From contig JADJWO010000001.1 of assembly GCA_016716325.1 (NCBI GenBank), forward strand, positions 62,001 through 126,000: a DNA stretch of 64,000 nucleotides, in the 5' to 3' direction. The DNA is from Nitrosomonadales bacterium. GTDB lineage: Bacteria; Pseudomonadota; Gammaproteobacteria; Burkholderiales; Gallionellaceae. The notes under the pieces are model-generated. The model saw nothing but the letters and a program-made list of their open reading frames with translations. It had not been told where the DNA came from and did not search any database. Both the position numbers and the translations under genes were made by a program. This document shows positions 43,653-53,600 of the stretch, piece by piece. Numbering within the stretch: position 1 is the stretch's first letter; each line of letters opens with the position of its first letter.

Positions 43653-46097
43653 CTACTTGCGCAGCATCGCGTCGATCTCGGCGGCCGGGGACGGTTTGTT
43701 GAACAGGTATCCCTGGAAGTTCTTGCAGCCCATCACCACGAGTTGCTGGTGTTGCGCTTCCGTCTCCACGCCTTCCGCGATGACATCGAGATCCATGCCC
43801 TTGGCCATGGCGATGATGGTGCGCACGATGGCCCGGTCGCTGCTGTTGGTGTTGATGTCGCGCACGAACGACTGGTCGATCTTGAGCTGGTCGAGCGGCA
43901 AGCGCTTGAGGTACTGCAGGGAGGAATAACCGGTGCCGAAGTCGTCCAGCGAGAGTTGCACGCCGATCTCATTGAGCTTGTTCATGGTCAGGATGACGTC
44001 ATCGACATTCTCCAGCAACAGGCTTTCGGTGAGTTCCAGCTTGAGGAACCGCGGGTCGATCGCATTGCGCCGGATGGCCTCCTGCACCTGGTCCACGAAT
44101 TCGGCATGGCGGAATCGCTTGGGGCTGACATTTACCGCCAGCACGAAGTCGCGTGTGATCGCATCCTGCTGCCAGATCCTGAGCTGTTTGCAGGCGGTGT
44201 CCAGCACCCATTTCCCGATGGGCTGGATCAGCCCGTTCTCTTCCGCCATCGGGATGAACTGGTCCGGAGAGATCAGCCCGCGTTCCGGATGCATCCAGCG
44301 GATCAGCGCTTCGGCACCCAATATGCGGCGCGTGGCGTCTACCTGCACCTGATAGAACAGCTGGAATTGCTCATGCTCCACGGCATGGCGCAATTCCTTT
44401 TCGAGCAATGCATGGGCGTTGATGAAGTCCTGCATCTTGGGGTCGAAGAAACGCAGGGTGTTGCGGCCGGCTTTCTTGGCCTGGTACATCGCGATGTCGG
44501 CCTGTTTGATCAATTCCTCCATCGTCGAACCGTGGCCGGCGAACAGGGTGACGCCGATGCTCGGTGTGGTGCGGTATTCGTGTCCGGCCAGAAGGTATGG
44601 CTGGCTGAGCGAGGCGAGGATCTTTTCACTGATGACTTCCGCCTGCGTCCCGGCCTCTATGGCCTGTTCGCTCAGACTTTCCAGTATCAGCATGAACTCG
44701 TCGCCGCCCAACCGGGCCACGGTGTCCTCCTCGCGCACGCAGGACTCGAGGCGTTTTGCGACTTCCTGCAACAGCAGGTCGCCGATATCATGGCCTAGGG
44801 TGTCGTTGAGCGTCTTGAAATGGTCGAGGTCGATGAACAGCAGGGCGCAATTCCGGTTGCTGCGCGCACCGGAAGCTATTGCATGATGAAGGCGGTCCAT
44901 GAACAGCCGTCTGTTCGGCAGGCGGGTGAGCGGATCGTAGAACGCCAGGTTCCGGATCTCCTCTTCGGCGGCCTTGCGTTCGGTGATGTCGATATGCGAC
45001 CCGACATAATGGGTGACTTTTCCATCGCGTCCCTTTACTGCCGAGATGGTCAGCCATTTCGGGTAGATCTCGCCGTTCTTGCGCCGATCCCAGATTTCCC
45101 CCTGCCATTTCCCGGTGCGTTCGAGGGTTTCCCACATTTCTTCGTAGAACGGTTTGTCGTGACGCCCCGACTTGAGGACGCCCGGCTTTTTCCCGATCAA
45201 CTCCTCCGGCGTATAGCCTGTGTTCTCGACAAATGCCTGGTTGACCCGCAGGATGATGCCGTCCGCATCGGTGATGGCCAGCATCTCCTGTGATTCGAAA
45301 GCCACGGCAGCGATGAGCAGCTCGGTCTCCGATTTTTTGCGGTCGGTGATGTCCCTCATGAAGGCGACATTCAGTTCAGTGCCCTCGAAATTGACAAAGT
45401 TGGAAGTGATCTCGATCGGGAAGGTCGAGCCATCCCGTTGTCTGTGTGTCGTCTCGAAGTTCAGGTGTCCTGCCTGCTTCAGTCGTTGCCACTGTTTCCG
45501 CCAGTTCTCGGGAGTGGCCGCCGGATTGATGTCCGAAACGTGCAACGCGAGCATCTCTTCTTTTGTATAGCCGTATTTGCGACATGCCGCTTCATTGGCA
45601 TAGACGATGCGGGAATCTTCATTCACCCAGATGATCTTGTCGGATGAGCGGTCGTTGACGAACTGGGTGATCTGCAGTTTTTCCCCGGCCCGTTTCTGTT
45701 CGGTGATGTCCCGGAAGAACCAAGCGCGTCCGAGATACCGGCCCTTGTCGTTGCGCAGGGCCGTAGAGTGGCGCTCGATCGTTCTGCCGTCGCACAATGC
45801 GATCTCGCAGTGGTCGGTCAGCTCCGGGTTGTCATATAGCTCGGCTACGCGCGTCAGGAATGCCTCCGGATCGGCCACGAGATCGAGGACCATGGACAGG
45901 ACCGGCGCGTCATCGGGGCCGGCCATAGCGGGATCGGTGTTGTCCAGGAGTTGGTCCGGAATTTTCCATATCTGGGCAAAGCGATGATTGTGGGAAACGA
46001 TGATGCCCTTGTCGTCAACGACAAGTATCCCTTCGGGCGAGGCCTCGTTGATCGCCTTGATCAACGAGTTCTGTAATTCAAGATCATCAAAGTTCAT
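43653..46097 (-). CDS. PAS-GGDEF-EAL c-di-GMP signalling protein
   Basis: 814 residues, predicted cytoplasmic. Domain order: three PAS domains (about 10-135, 150-265 and 272-385, each ending in an RDITE.K or HIDITERK linker), GGDEF (about 390-545) with intact RLGGDEF and an inhibitory RxxD site (REED, eight residues before GGDEF), then EAL (about 555-810) with AEALIRW, NVSPKRF, ELTES, LDDFGTGYSSL and AEGVET. Both catalytic motifs look complete, so it may make or degrade c-di-GMP depending on the sensed signal. No transmembrane segment is seen; the PAS input is unidentified. It is monocistronic. Confidence 0.94.
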   Translation of the reverse strand: MNFDDLELQNSLIKAINEASPEGILVVDDKGIIVSHNHRFAQIWKIPDQLLDNTDPAMAGPDDAPVLSMVLDLVADPEAFLTRVAELYDNPELTDHCEIALCDGRTIERHSTALRNDKGRYLGRAWFFRDITEQKRAGEKLQITQFVNDRSSDKIIWVNEDSRIVYANEAACRKYGYTKEEMLALHVSDINPAATPENWRKQWQRLKQAGHLNFETTHRQRDGSTFPIEITSNFVNFEGTELNVAFMRDITDRKKSETELLIAAVAFESQEMLAITDADGIILRVNQAFVENTGYTPEELIGKKPGVLKSGRHDKPFYEEMWETLERTGKWQGEIWDRRKNGEIYPKWLTISAVKGRDGKVTHYVGSHIDITERKAAEEEIRNLAFYDPLTRLPNRRLFMDRLHHAIASGARSNRNCALLFIDLDHFKTLNDTLGHDIGDLLLQEVAKRLESCVREEDTVARLGGDEFMLILESLSEQAIEAGTQAEVISEKILASLSQPYLLAGHEYRTTPSIGVTLFAGHGSTMEELIKQADIAMYQAKKAGRNTLRFFDPKMQDFINAHALLEKELRHAVEHEQFQLFYQVQVDATRRILGAEALIRWMHPERGLISPDQFIPMAEENGLIQPIGKWVLDTACKQLRIWQQDAITRDFVLAVNVSPKRFRHAEFVDQVQEAIRRNAIDPRFLKLELTESLLLENVDDVILTMNKLNEIGVQLSLDDFGTGYSSLQYLKRLPLDQLKIDQSFVRDINTNSSDRAIVRTIIAMAKGMDLDVIAEGVETEAQHQQLVVMGCKNFQGYLFNKPSPAAEIDAMLRK

Positions 46098-46247
46098 GCC
46101 GATACCGGATCATTCGCGTGTCCATGTGATTCTGTGCCGTATGCCGGCGGCGAGTATATCCCAAAGAATGGCTGTGCCGGATTGTGCCGAAGCCGGCTTT
46201 GTCCCGACAACGGGATGCCGGGCAAAATGATCCGTGGGAAACGGTCA

Positions 46248-46679
46248 TCAGGCTTGCTCCGCGCCGGATTGCTCGGTCGAAATGAGGAGACGGCCATATT
46301 GCGCCTTGAGGATGGTGCCATGGGACGCGCTGGGCATGCCGTCATCGACCTTTTCCGCCAGCCATTCCCCGCCGCGATGTTTCACCCGGGCGGTGCTTTC
46401 GTCCAGCCATTCGATCACTTCCACGCGCTGTCCCTTGTCGGCATCTTCGATCTCGACCTTTGCGGGCGATCTGCCTTTGCGCAAGACCATGACGATCAGT
46501 ACGTGAACGACCGTTCCCACGCAGAACGCGGCAAGTTGCATGCTGCCCGACGCGCCCGCCAGATCGGCGAGGGCAGGGTAGAAGAAGGCCAGCCCGACCG
46601 CCAGCAGGTAGCGCGATCCGAGCGCCGATTCCGCGAGGATGAACAGGATGCCGAATACCGACCATGAAATGAAATCCAT
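46248..46679 (-). CDS. NfeD-like membrane protein
   Basis: 143 residues. Two or three hydrophobic segments at the N-terminus (FISWSVFGILFILAESAL, SMQLAAFCVGTVVHVLIVMV) are followed by a small OB-like domain (KGQRVEVIEWLDESTARVKHRG.EW), typical of the short NfeD group that usually works with a SPFH/stomatin partner. No stomatin gene is in the window beside it. The ATG at 46679 is preferred because AGGAGA lies eight bases upstream; the GTG six bases earlier would be too close to that site. Confidence 0.75.
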   Translation of the reverse strand: MDFISWSVFGILFILAESALGSRYLLAVGLAFFYPALADLAGASGSMQLAAFCVGTVVHVLIVMVLRKGRSPAKVEIEDADKGQRVEVIEWLDESTARVKHRGGEWLAEKVDDGMPSASHGTILKAQYGRLLISTEQSGAEQA

Positions 46680-46775
46680 TACCACTCTCCTGAAAGATCA
46701 AACAGACATTTGCTCGTGCCGTAGCGGGGCTATTGTAAATTATGTTCGCCGTCCGCCGGAACAACAACAGCGGAA

Positions 46776-46802
46776 ACGAAAAGAGCAGCCAGCGGCTGCC
46801 CT
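46776..46802 (-). terminator. Candidate terminator for the first MshQ-like gene
   Basis: On the minus strand GGGCAGCC-GCT-GGCTGCTC forms a near-perfect stem followed by TTTTCGTTT. It is related to the stronger hairpin at 50626-50654 behind the second paralogue, but a REP pair intervenes between it and the gene. Confidence 0.5.
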
Positions 46803-46846
46803 CGTGTCATCGGTTGAGTAATCCATCAACATCTTTAAAGTAGCAC

Positions 46847-46932
46847 GTCATACCCGCGAAAGCGGGTATCCAGTGGCGCGCAAAGCGCGCTGTGTTTGTT
46901 TTTGCTGGATTGCGGGTCAAGCCCGGAATGAC
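46847..46932 (+). repeat. REPIN-like inverted pair, hybrid arms
   Basis: The left arm is GTCATACCCGCGAAAGCGGG and following bases (46847-46873). The right arm is of the TTGACCC-type (CTGGATTGCGGGTCAAGCCC.., 46905-46932). Arms of two variants combined in one element suggest exchange between copies. The spacer contains GCGCGCAAAGCGCGC. Confidence 0.75.
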
Positions 46933-46958
46933 GACAGTGATAGTGTTTGTGCGCCGGA

Positions 46959-49900
46959 TCAATAGGTTTCGCGCAGATAGATGAATTCCTTGTCGCCCTT
47001 GTACACGCCGAAGGTGGCGCGCGCGGTGTTGCCCGGCAGGTAGAGCGGCGCATTGGTCGAGACATCCACGCTGCCGACGCCGGTAAACGTTCCGGCGGGT
47101 TTGGATAACGTTACGGTCCATGCGCCTGCAGAGGCTTTTGCATTCGGCAGGGCGGCGGAAGTCGTCCAGTTGTCCCCGGCCTTGCGCTGATAATTGCCCA
47201 GCGTGAGATCGGCGACCGCCAGCGCGGTATCGTTGTCGTTCACGTTGGGGACGTAGGAGGTGCCGTTCCAATACTGCGCGGCCAGCGATAGCGACGCGGA
47301 CTGCAGTTCGGAACCATGGGCATTGGAGATCTTCATCCGCCCGTAGCGCACCGTCGTGGCATCCTGGACCTGCGGATCCATGATGCTGGCATGGTCGGGA
47401 GTGCCGCCCACGTTCAGGTCATAGACTCCCATCTTGACGCCGTCCGCTTCGGCAGTGGTCGGCGCGATGCCGATCTTCAGCATGTTGAACGGGCCGTCCG
47501 CGGACGCGCCCCGCGTGATCCCCAGCGGCGCGGAGATCGCGGCGCTGCCGTTGGCGAAACTGCCGCTGGCCGGCAACGAGGTGTCCAGGCGTGTGGTCAG
47601 GTCGGTCGGCCCGGCGGCATCGACCGCGCCGAAGCGCAACGGGTTGCCCGCAGCCGAAGGATCGAGTTTCGCGTAGGCACCCTGATAGTTCTTCGTGACG
47701 ATCCCGCCCAGCGAGACCGCCTGCAGGGTGAACTTGGCCATCATCTTTTCGCCCATGTAACTGCCCCAGTCGGCGACGACCTCCTCGCTTCCGTCCCCGG
47801 CCAGATTGGCGCCGATGCCCGGGTTCAGCGTAAGCGAACCGGCACCGGACGCAGTGACGGTCGCAACCAATGCATTGCCGCCCGCGCCTGCGCCGGGGAT
47901 GCGAACCTTGCCGCCCGCATGGAAGCCGCCGGTCGAGGCGACGCTGATGACGGTATCGCCCGCCACTGCGGGTGCGCTGACGGTCGTTATGGTCTGCGGC
48001 AGGAAATCGGCATGCGAGACGACCGGGCTGAGCGGGTCGGTCGTGATGTTGAAATGGTCCGGGATGAAGCGGCCGAAGAATGCGCTGGCGACCGTGTTGC
48101 CGAATTTGCAGCCGTATTGCCCGCCGACCGGCGTATTGGAAAAATCATTGGTGCAGTCGTTCGGCTGATCTACAGTGGTGAAGCTGCTGTCGTAGACGCC
48201 GTTCACGCCCAGCTTGAAATAGCCCGCTTCGTTATAGCTGAAACTAACGCCGGTAGATGTGCCGGTTACCGGATTGGCCGCGCTGAACGCGCCGGTCACG
48301 CTGCCGTTGGCTGCCGCGCCGGCATGCGCCACCAGCTTGGTGTTGTCCACGGCGGGTGTTCCGTTATAAGCGACGATTCCCGAGGCCGCGTTCAGCGTGA
48401 AGGAAGTGCCCGCCTTGACGACCGGCGTGGCCGCCGCGTTGCCACCGGCAGGATCGGAATTGGCGCTCGAAGTGACCGCCAGCGAGGTGGGCCGGATCGC
48501 GAACCGGTCTGTCGAACAACTGGAGCCCGCCGCGCCGGTGACGCGCACCTTGACGTTCTTGGCGGCATTCGCATAGTTGAAGGCCAGCGTCTTCCGGGTC
48601 TGGCTGGTGAAGGTCGTGTTCTGCGTAGCCAGGCTGGGGAATCCCGTGCAAGTGCCGGTCGAGGCATCGACCAGTTCGACCTGCAAGTTGCCGCTGTACG
48701 CCGTTCCTGCCGTCACGTCCAGCGAAAAGGCCGTGCCGGAAAGCTTGGTATAGAGGTTGGATGGCGTTGCCGCGCCCACTTCCACCGCGTCGAAACAGCT
48801 CGTTGCAGTGGTAAAGACCACATTGCAGGCCGTGCCGCCGCCGAGGTTGACGCAGGTGCTGGGCGGGGTGGTCTCGGACGGCGCGATGGTGCTTGTGCCC
48901 AGCGTCACGGTTTGCGCAGTGGTCACCGGCAGCGAAACGGTCGTTTGTCCCGTTCCGCCGCTGGCGAGGGTGAACGGGATCGTGCCGCCCGGGGTTCCAC
49001 TCCAGGTCACGTTGCCGGTCACGGTGGCTGCGTTGAAATGCGGTGCGGTACAGGTGGAGTTGTTGCAGGCCGTCACCGTCAGCGTCTCCGCGCGGCAGGT
49101 CTGTCCGCTGCCGTCGTGGGTGATCTGGATGTGATGCGGCGCGACCACGGCCGGGCCTTCCGTGACGGTGATATACGACGGCGTGGTTGCGGAGCAATAC
49201 ACCCTGGCATTGGAGGTTGCGCTTGCCTGGTTGAAATCGTATTGCAGCATCAACCGGTGTCCGGCCGGTACGGTATAGGCCGCGCTGCTGATCGTATAGG
49301 CATAGTTGGTTATCGTTCCCGCGCCGGTCAGGGGGATGGTCGCGCTGGAACCGATCAGCACCTTGGCGCCCGTCCCGGCAGGGGCGAGGGTGGGATCGTA
49401 GTCATACAGCCTGACGGTGACGCTATCTGCCGTGGTCGCGCCCCGCAGGCGCGCGCTGCCGGCCGGATTCGCGCTGATGACCGTGTCCGCCGCGTAGCCG
49501 GTATTGAGATACCACCTCGAGTGGGTGTACAGCCCGGTGGGATGGCTGGCCGACCTTGCATTGCTGGTGCAGGTGTTCGTGGTGATCAGCGAGGCCGTGA
49601 TGATCGGCGGAATGACCTGGTTGACCCCGGCCGTGACGTTCGTCGTGCCATCGAACCCGATGTTCACGCCGCCGGTCACGTCATGATAATAAGTGACCGG
49701 GCCGGCGCCGACATAGCTGATGGCCACCTTGCCGGCTGCGCCGCTGCCGCCGTTGCGGTTGGTGGCGCTCGTGGCATAGCCGCCGCAGCCGCCGCCGCCC
49801 GCGACCGTTGCGACATTGTTGCAGGTGCCGCCTGTCGTCCTTGCCGCAGCACCCGCGCCGCCGCCATTGGCCGTTCCCGTTCCTGCGGTATTGCCGGCTG

Positions 49901-50501
49901 CACTGCCGCCCGCGCCGGTGCTGCCCGCACCGCCGCCGCCCGCGCCGCCGGTCGGGATGCCGGAAGAGCCGCTACCGCCGGCGAAGACCGTCGTGCCCAC
50001 GCCATTGACGGCAGAGCCGATACCCGCGATCCCGGCGCTATTGTTCGCTGACGCAAGCCCGCCGCCCGCGCCGCCCTTGGCGACCACCAAAGTTGCTCCG
50101 AAAGTGGAATCGCCGCCGACCGGACCGTTTCCGGCGCCGCCGATGCCACCCGCACCGACCACCACCGCATAGGTATTGCCCGGCACGACAGTCAACACCT
50201 TGCTGGCATATTGACCGCCCGCGCCGCCACCGCCCTTCGCAGGGTTGCCGGTTGCCGCGCCGCCCGCGCCGCCGCCGCCCCATGCCTCGACCGTGACCGA
50301 TGTTACGCCCGGCGGTGCGACCCAGTTGCCCGAAGCCGTGAACGTGGTGGTTGCCGCCTGCGTTCCGGTTGCCGCAGCCAGCAGCGTCCCGCCCAGCAAC
50401 AGCGGCAACAGTGATCTTGCGGAAAGCCTGTGCCGGGGGCGATCGGCAGTCGCGGTTGCGCGGGATCCTTCAATATCCATAAAGCCGGCAAATTGTGTCA
50501 T
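46959..50501 (-). CDS. MshQ-like protein with glycine-rich N-terminal domain (paralogue A)
   Basis: 1180 residues. An N-terminal signal (SLLPLLLGGTLLAAATGTQA) ends near 48. A glycine-rich domain follows (about 50-255): it begins ASGNWVAPPGVTSVTVEAWG, then GG and GGxG runs, as in phage-tail polyglycine adhesin heads. A 170-residue beta domain then comes (TYYHDVTGGVNIGFDG...), shared with paralogue B. The large C-terminal part (about 650-1180) resembles DUF6701/MshQ, ending in NTARATFGVYKGDKEFIYLRETY. MshQ-type proteins accompany MSHA-like pili, but no pilin genes are visible here. A surface adhesin role is inferred. The start at 50501 (MTQ) matches the same position in paralogue B; upstream frame is shadow. 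Confidence 0.82.
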   Translation of the reverse strand: MTQFAGFMDIEGSRATATADRPRHRLSARSLLPLLLGGTLLAAATGTQAATTTFTASGNWVAPPGVTSVTVEAWGGGGAGGAATGNPAKGGGGAGGQYASKVLTVVPGNTYAVVVGAGGIGGAGNGPVGGDSTFGATLVVAKGGAGGGLASANNSAGIAGIGSAVNGVGTTVFAGGSGSSGIPTGGAGGGGAGSTGAGGSAAGNTAGTGTANGGGAGAAARTTGGTCNNVATVAGGGGCGGYATSATNRNGGSGAAGKVAISYVGAGPVTYYHDVTGGVNIGFDGTTNVTAGVNQVIPPIITASLITTNTCTSNARSASHPTGLYTHSRWYLNTGYAADTVISANPAGSARLRGATTADSVTVRLYDYDPTLAPAGTGAKVLIGSSATIPLTGAGTITNYAYTISSAAYTVPAGHRLMLQYDFNQASATSNARVYCSATTPSYITVTEGPAVVAPHHIQITHDGSGQTCRAETLTVTACNNSTCTAPHFNAATVTGNVTWSGTPGGTIPFTLASGGTGQTTVSLPVTTAQTVTLGTSTIAPSETTPPSTCVNLGGGTACNVVFTTATSCFDAVEVGAATPSNLYTKLSGTAFSLDVTAGTAYSGNLQVELVDASTGTCTGFPSLATQNTTFTSQTRKTLAFNYANAAKNVKVRVTGAAGSSCSTDRFAIRPTSLAVTSSANSDPAGGNAAATPVVKAGTSFTLNAASGIVAYNGTPAVDNTKLVAHAGAAANGSVTGAFSAANPVTGTSTGVSFSYNEAGYFKLGVNGVYDSSFTTVDQPNDCTNDFSNTPVGGQYGCKFGNTVASAFFGRFIPDHFNITTDPLSPVVSHADFLPQTITTVSAPAVAGDTVISVASTGGFHAGGKVRIPGAGAGGNALVATVTASGAGSLTLNPGIGANLAGDGSEEVVADWGSYMGEKMMAKFTLQAVSLGGIVTKNYQGAYAKLDPSAAGNPLRFGAVDAAGPTDLTTRLDTSLPASGSFANGSAAISAPLGITRGASADGPFNMLKIGIAPTTAEADGVKMGVYDLNVGGTPDHASIMDPQVQDATTVRYGRMKISNAHGSELQSASLSLAAQYWNGTSYVPNVNDNDTALAVADLTLGNYQRKAGDNWTTSAALPNAKASAGAWTVTLSKPAGTFTGVGSVDVSTNAPLYLPGNTARATFGVYKGDKEFIYLRETY

Positions 50502-50625
50502 GTGGACGCTTTCGTTGGGTAGGCGGGACGTGGCTGAAATTCTTGCAAACAATGGCATGAAGTTGCGCGGATGATACGCATTGCGCATGGCCATATCAAT
50601 GGCGATGCGACAGGCGGAATAGAAC

Positions 50626-50654
50626 GAAAAAGGGCAGCCAGCGGCTGCCCTTTT
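50626..50654 (-). terminator. Intrinsic terminator after MshQ-like paralogue B
   Basis: A 12-base stem AAAAGGGCAGCC / GGCTGCCCTTTT with loop AGC is followed on the minus strand by TTTTTCG. It separates paralogue B from A, so the two genes are probably transcribed independently. Confidence 0.85.
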
Positions 50655-50674
50655 GTTAGCGGTTCTGCCACCCG

Positions 50675-53600
50675 TCAATAGGCTTCGCGCAGGTAGATGA
50701 ACGCCTTGTCGCCCTTGTACACGCCGAAGGTGGCGCGCGCGGTGTTGCCAAGCAGGTAGCAGCCCGCCGGCGTCGGTACGACATCGCAAGCGATGCCGGT
50801 CACGGCGGGGAGGGTCATGTCCACGCTGCCATCATTGCCGGCACCCGGCGCGGCCAACTGGAAGTTGCCCGCACCGTTCGTGAGCGTTACCGTCTTGGGC
50901 GTGCCGGTTACCGCGATGGTCGCCAGATTCTTCAGGAAATTGGCGAAGCCGATCTCACTGGCCGCCGGAGGCGTGGCCGCGACGAAACTGCTGGCGCTGT
51001 CGGTGGCGCTGTTCAGGTAGGTCGTGCCATTCCAGTATTGCGCTTTGACCGGGATGCTCAGTTTCAGCAACTCAGAGCCGTGCGCATTGGAGATCATGAT
51101 GCGCCCGTTCACCACCTTGGCACCGCCCTCGATCGAACTGGCGGGAACCGCCCGCAACGAACTGGCGTCGGCATCCGCCGCGCGGATATAGATGTCGGTC
51201 GGCGCGGTCGGCACGGTGGCGAACCTGTAGTACGGCGTGGCGGGCGTACCTGTTTCCGTTTTGCCCTGTGTGAAGGAAGCGGCAGGGACGATGCCGTTCG
51301 ACAGCGCACCGGGATCGCCGGACGGCGGATTCTGTGTGGTGATGCTGCCCAGGGCGTCCCATGCGGTCAGCGTCACCTGCTTGGCGAAGTTCGGCGTGGT
51401 GTTCGCCGTGCCGTCGTAGTTCTTCGTCACGACATCGGCGGCGTTCATCGCCGAGACGTTGACGGTGAATGCCTGTCCAGAATAGGCCAGGCCGCCAGCC
51501 GGGCAGGTCAGCGCGCCGGGGCAGACCATCGGCGCGGTCACGACCGTATTGAAGTGGTCGGGGACGAACGGGCCGACATTGCCCGCGCCGTTGCAGACCG
51601 TGCCGCCGGTGCCGGTGTTGCCGGTCGCCGAGATGGTGGAGCCGAGATAGGTATCGTTGGTGGCGATCAGGTCGCCGTTGCCGACCTCGTCCCAGTTCAG
51701 GTTGGCGGAACTCGCCGCACCGCCGCTGAATGCGCCGACCGTGCCGCTGAATGTGCCGGGGTCCGAATTGGTGCCGGTCGGCTGGCATTTGCTGAACGAG
51801 AGCGTCACGCTTTCTGCAGTCGGTGTCTCCTGTCCGAAGTTGGGCGTGGTAGTGGGTATCGCCAGTCCGTTGTAGGCGGTCACCGTGGCGGAGAAATCGT
51901 TGCCCGCCTTGAACGGGAGGGCGGGCACGGCGGTGACTCCGGAGAATCCGAAGTGGTGCGGCGCGACGGTAAAGATGCCGCTTGCGCCGACCTTGGTTGT
52001 GGCCGCGCTGTCGCGTGTCCACAACTCCACATTGCCCACGTCGGCATAGTTGAAGGTGTACGGGCCGGCCGAGGGCACACCGCCGGGGAAGCTGGCCGTC
52101 AGTGTGGTGGCCGACCAGGAGGCGGGTGTCGCGCCGTTGGCTTCGCACAGCGGCAGGGTCACGGTGGAAAAGACCGCCTGGATACCGGCATCCGCCACCG
52201 GGTTGTGGCAGGACAGGCCGAACTGCATGTCGCGAGTCCGTGGCTGGGTCGGATGGAAGCGGGTCGGGACGCCGGCGCTCAACGCGGTGAGGTAGATGCC
52301 GGAGAAATCAATGCCCGCTACTTGCGGAGACCAGTTCAATACCGCACAGGTCTGTCCGGGTGCGCCGAACGCGATGTTGTGGACACAGGCGCTGTCGGTG
52401 AACACATAATCGGGCAGCGCATAGACGATGGTGTTGGCTTTTTCGCCAACCGGAGTGTTCAGCAGCATGTCCGCCCCGCCCGCATCGGTGACGTTGATCG
52501 TCACCGTGCCGGCAGTCTGATAGGTGAAATACAGGATCGCGGAACTTTCTAGGGCATCGAACACATAGTTCGCCTGTCCGCTATTGGCCGGGCCGGGTGT
52601 CAGCGTGCCGGTGCCGGTGCCGATGCTCCAGTCGCCCAGTCCGGTGTCGGTGGAGAGGTTGATCGTCATGCCCGTCAAGGCGCCATGCGCGGCGGTATGC
52701 GGCGCAAGCTCGACCGGGGTGGCGGAGAAGGCCATCGCATTCGCCGGCGCAGTGACGGCGACGTGATCTATCAGGGAGACGCAGGTGCGTGCCGAGCCGT
52801 CCCAGTTGTTGCCGGCGTTCTCGTTCGCGTAACCGGTGGAGATTTCCGTCGGGGTCAGCGCGGTATTGAATATCTTCACTTCGTCGATCATGCCGTCGAA
52901 GCGGCGCGTACCGCCGCCGAACGCCTGGTCGTCGCCGATCTGCAACGGCATCGCGTTGACCGGCAGTGCGCCGGCGAATGCAGCGGTGCCGCTGGCCGCG
53001 CCATTGATGTAGATGGTCTGCGAACCGCTCGCGTATACCAGTGCGACATGGGTCCACGCGCCGATAGGCACGGTGGCGGTGGACGCAAAACTGCCGGTAC
53101 CCCACCACCAGAACACATTGCCGGTGGCATTGATGTGCGCCTCGTAGTTGGTGTCCTTGGAAAGAAAGGTCATCAGCGCATCCTTGCCCGGCGCGCCGCC
53201 CCAGCGCGCCGGCTTCAGCCATGCGGTGACCGTCAGGGCGGTCGGCAGGTCGAGCAGGGGATTGTCCGCAACCTGCACATAGTTGGCTGCCAGATTCGCG
53301 CCGTTGCAGAGTTTGGCCGGCGCAGTCGTCGCGCCCAGGAACGCCGTGCCGTGCAGTGCATTCACGCTGTTGTCCGCCACCTCATTCGCGGTCCCGTTCC
53401 AGCTTGCTTCATCCATGTGGTACTCGGCCACAGGAACAACCGCGGCCGGGCTTTCTGTCACTGTGATGAACGAAGCGGTTGCCGAACAATAGACGCGGGC
53501 TCGATCAGTCGCGACGGACTGATTGAAGTTGTACTCCAGCATCAACCTGTGAGCGGCAGGCATGATGTAGAGAGGACTGCTGATTGCATAGGTATAGGTA

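Noticed and set aside
47316..50051. 911-residue plus-strand frame opposite MshQ-like paralogue A
   Set aside because: Arg/Gly/Ala-rich and without a domain; paralogue A has signal peptide and conserved C-terminus shared with paralogue B.
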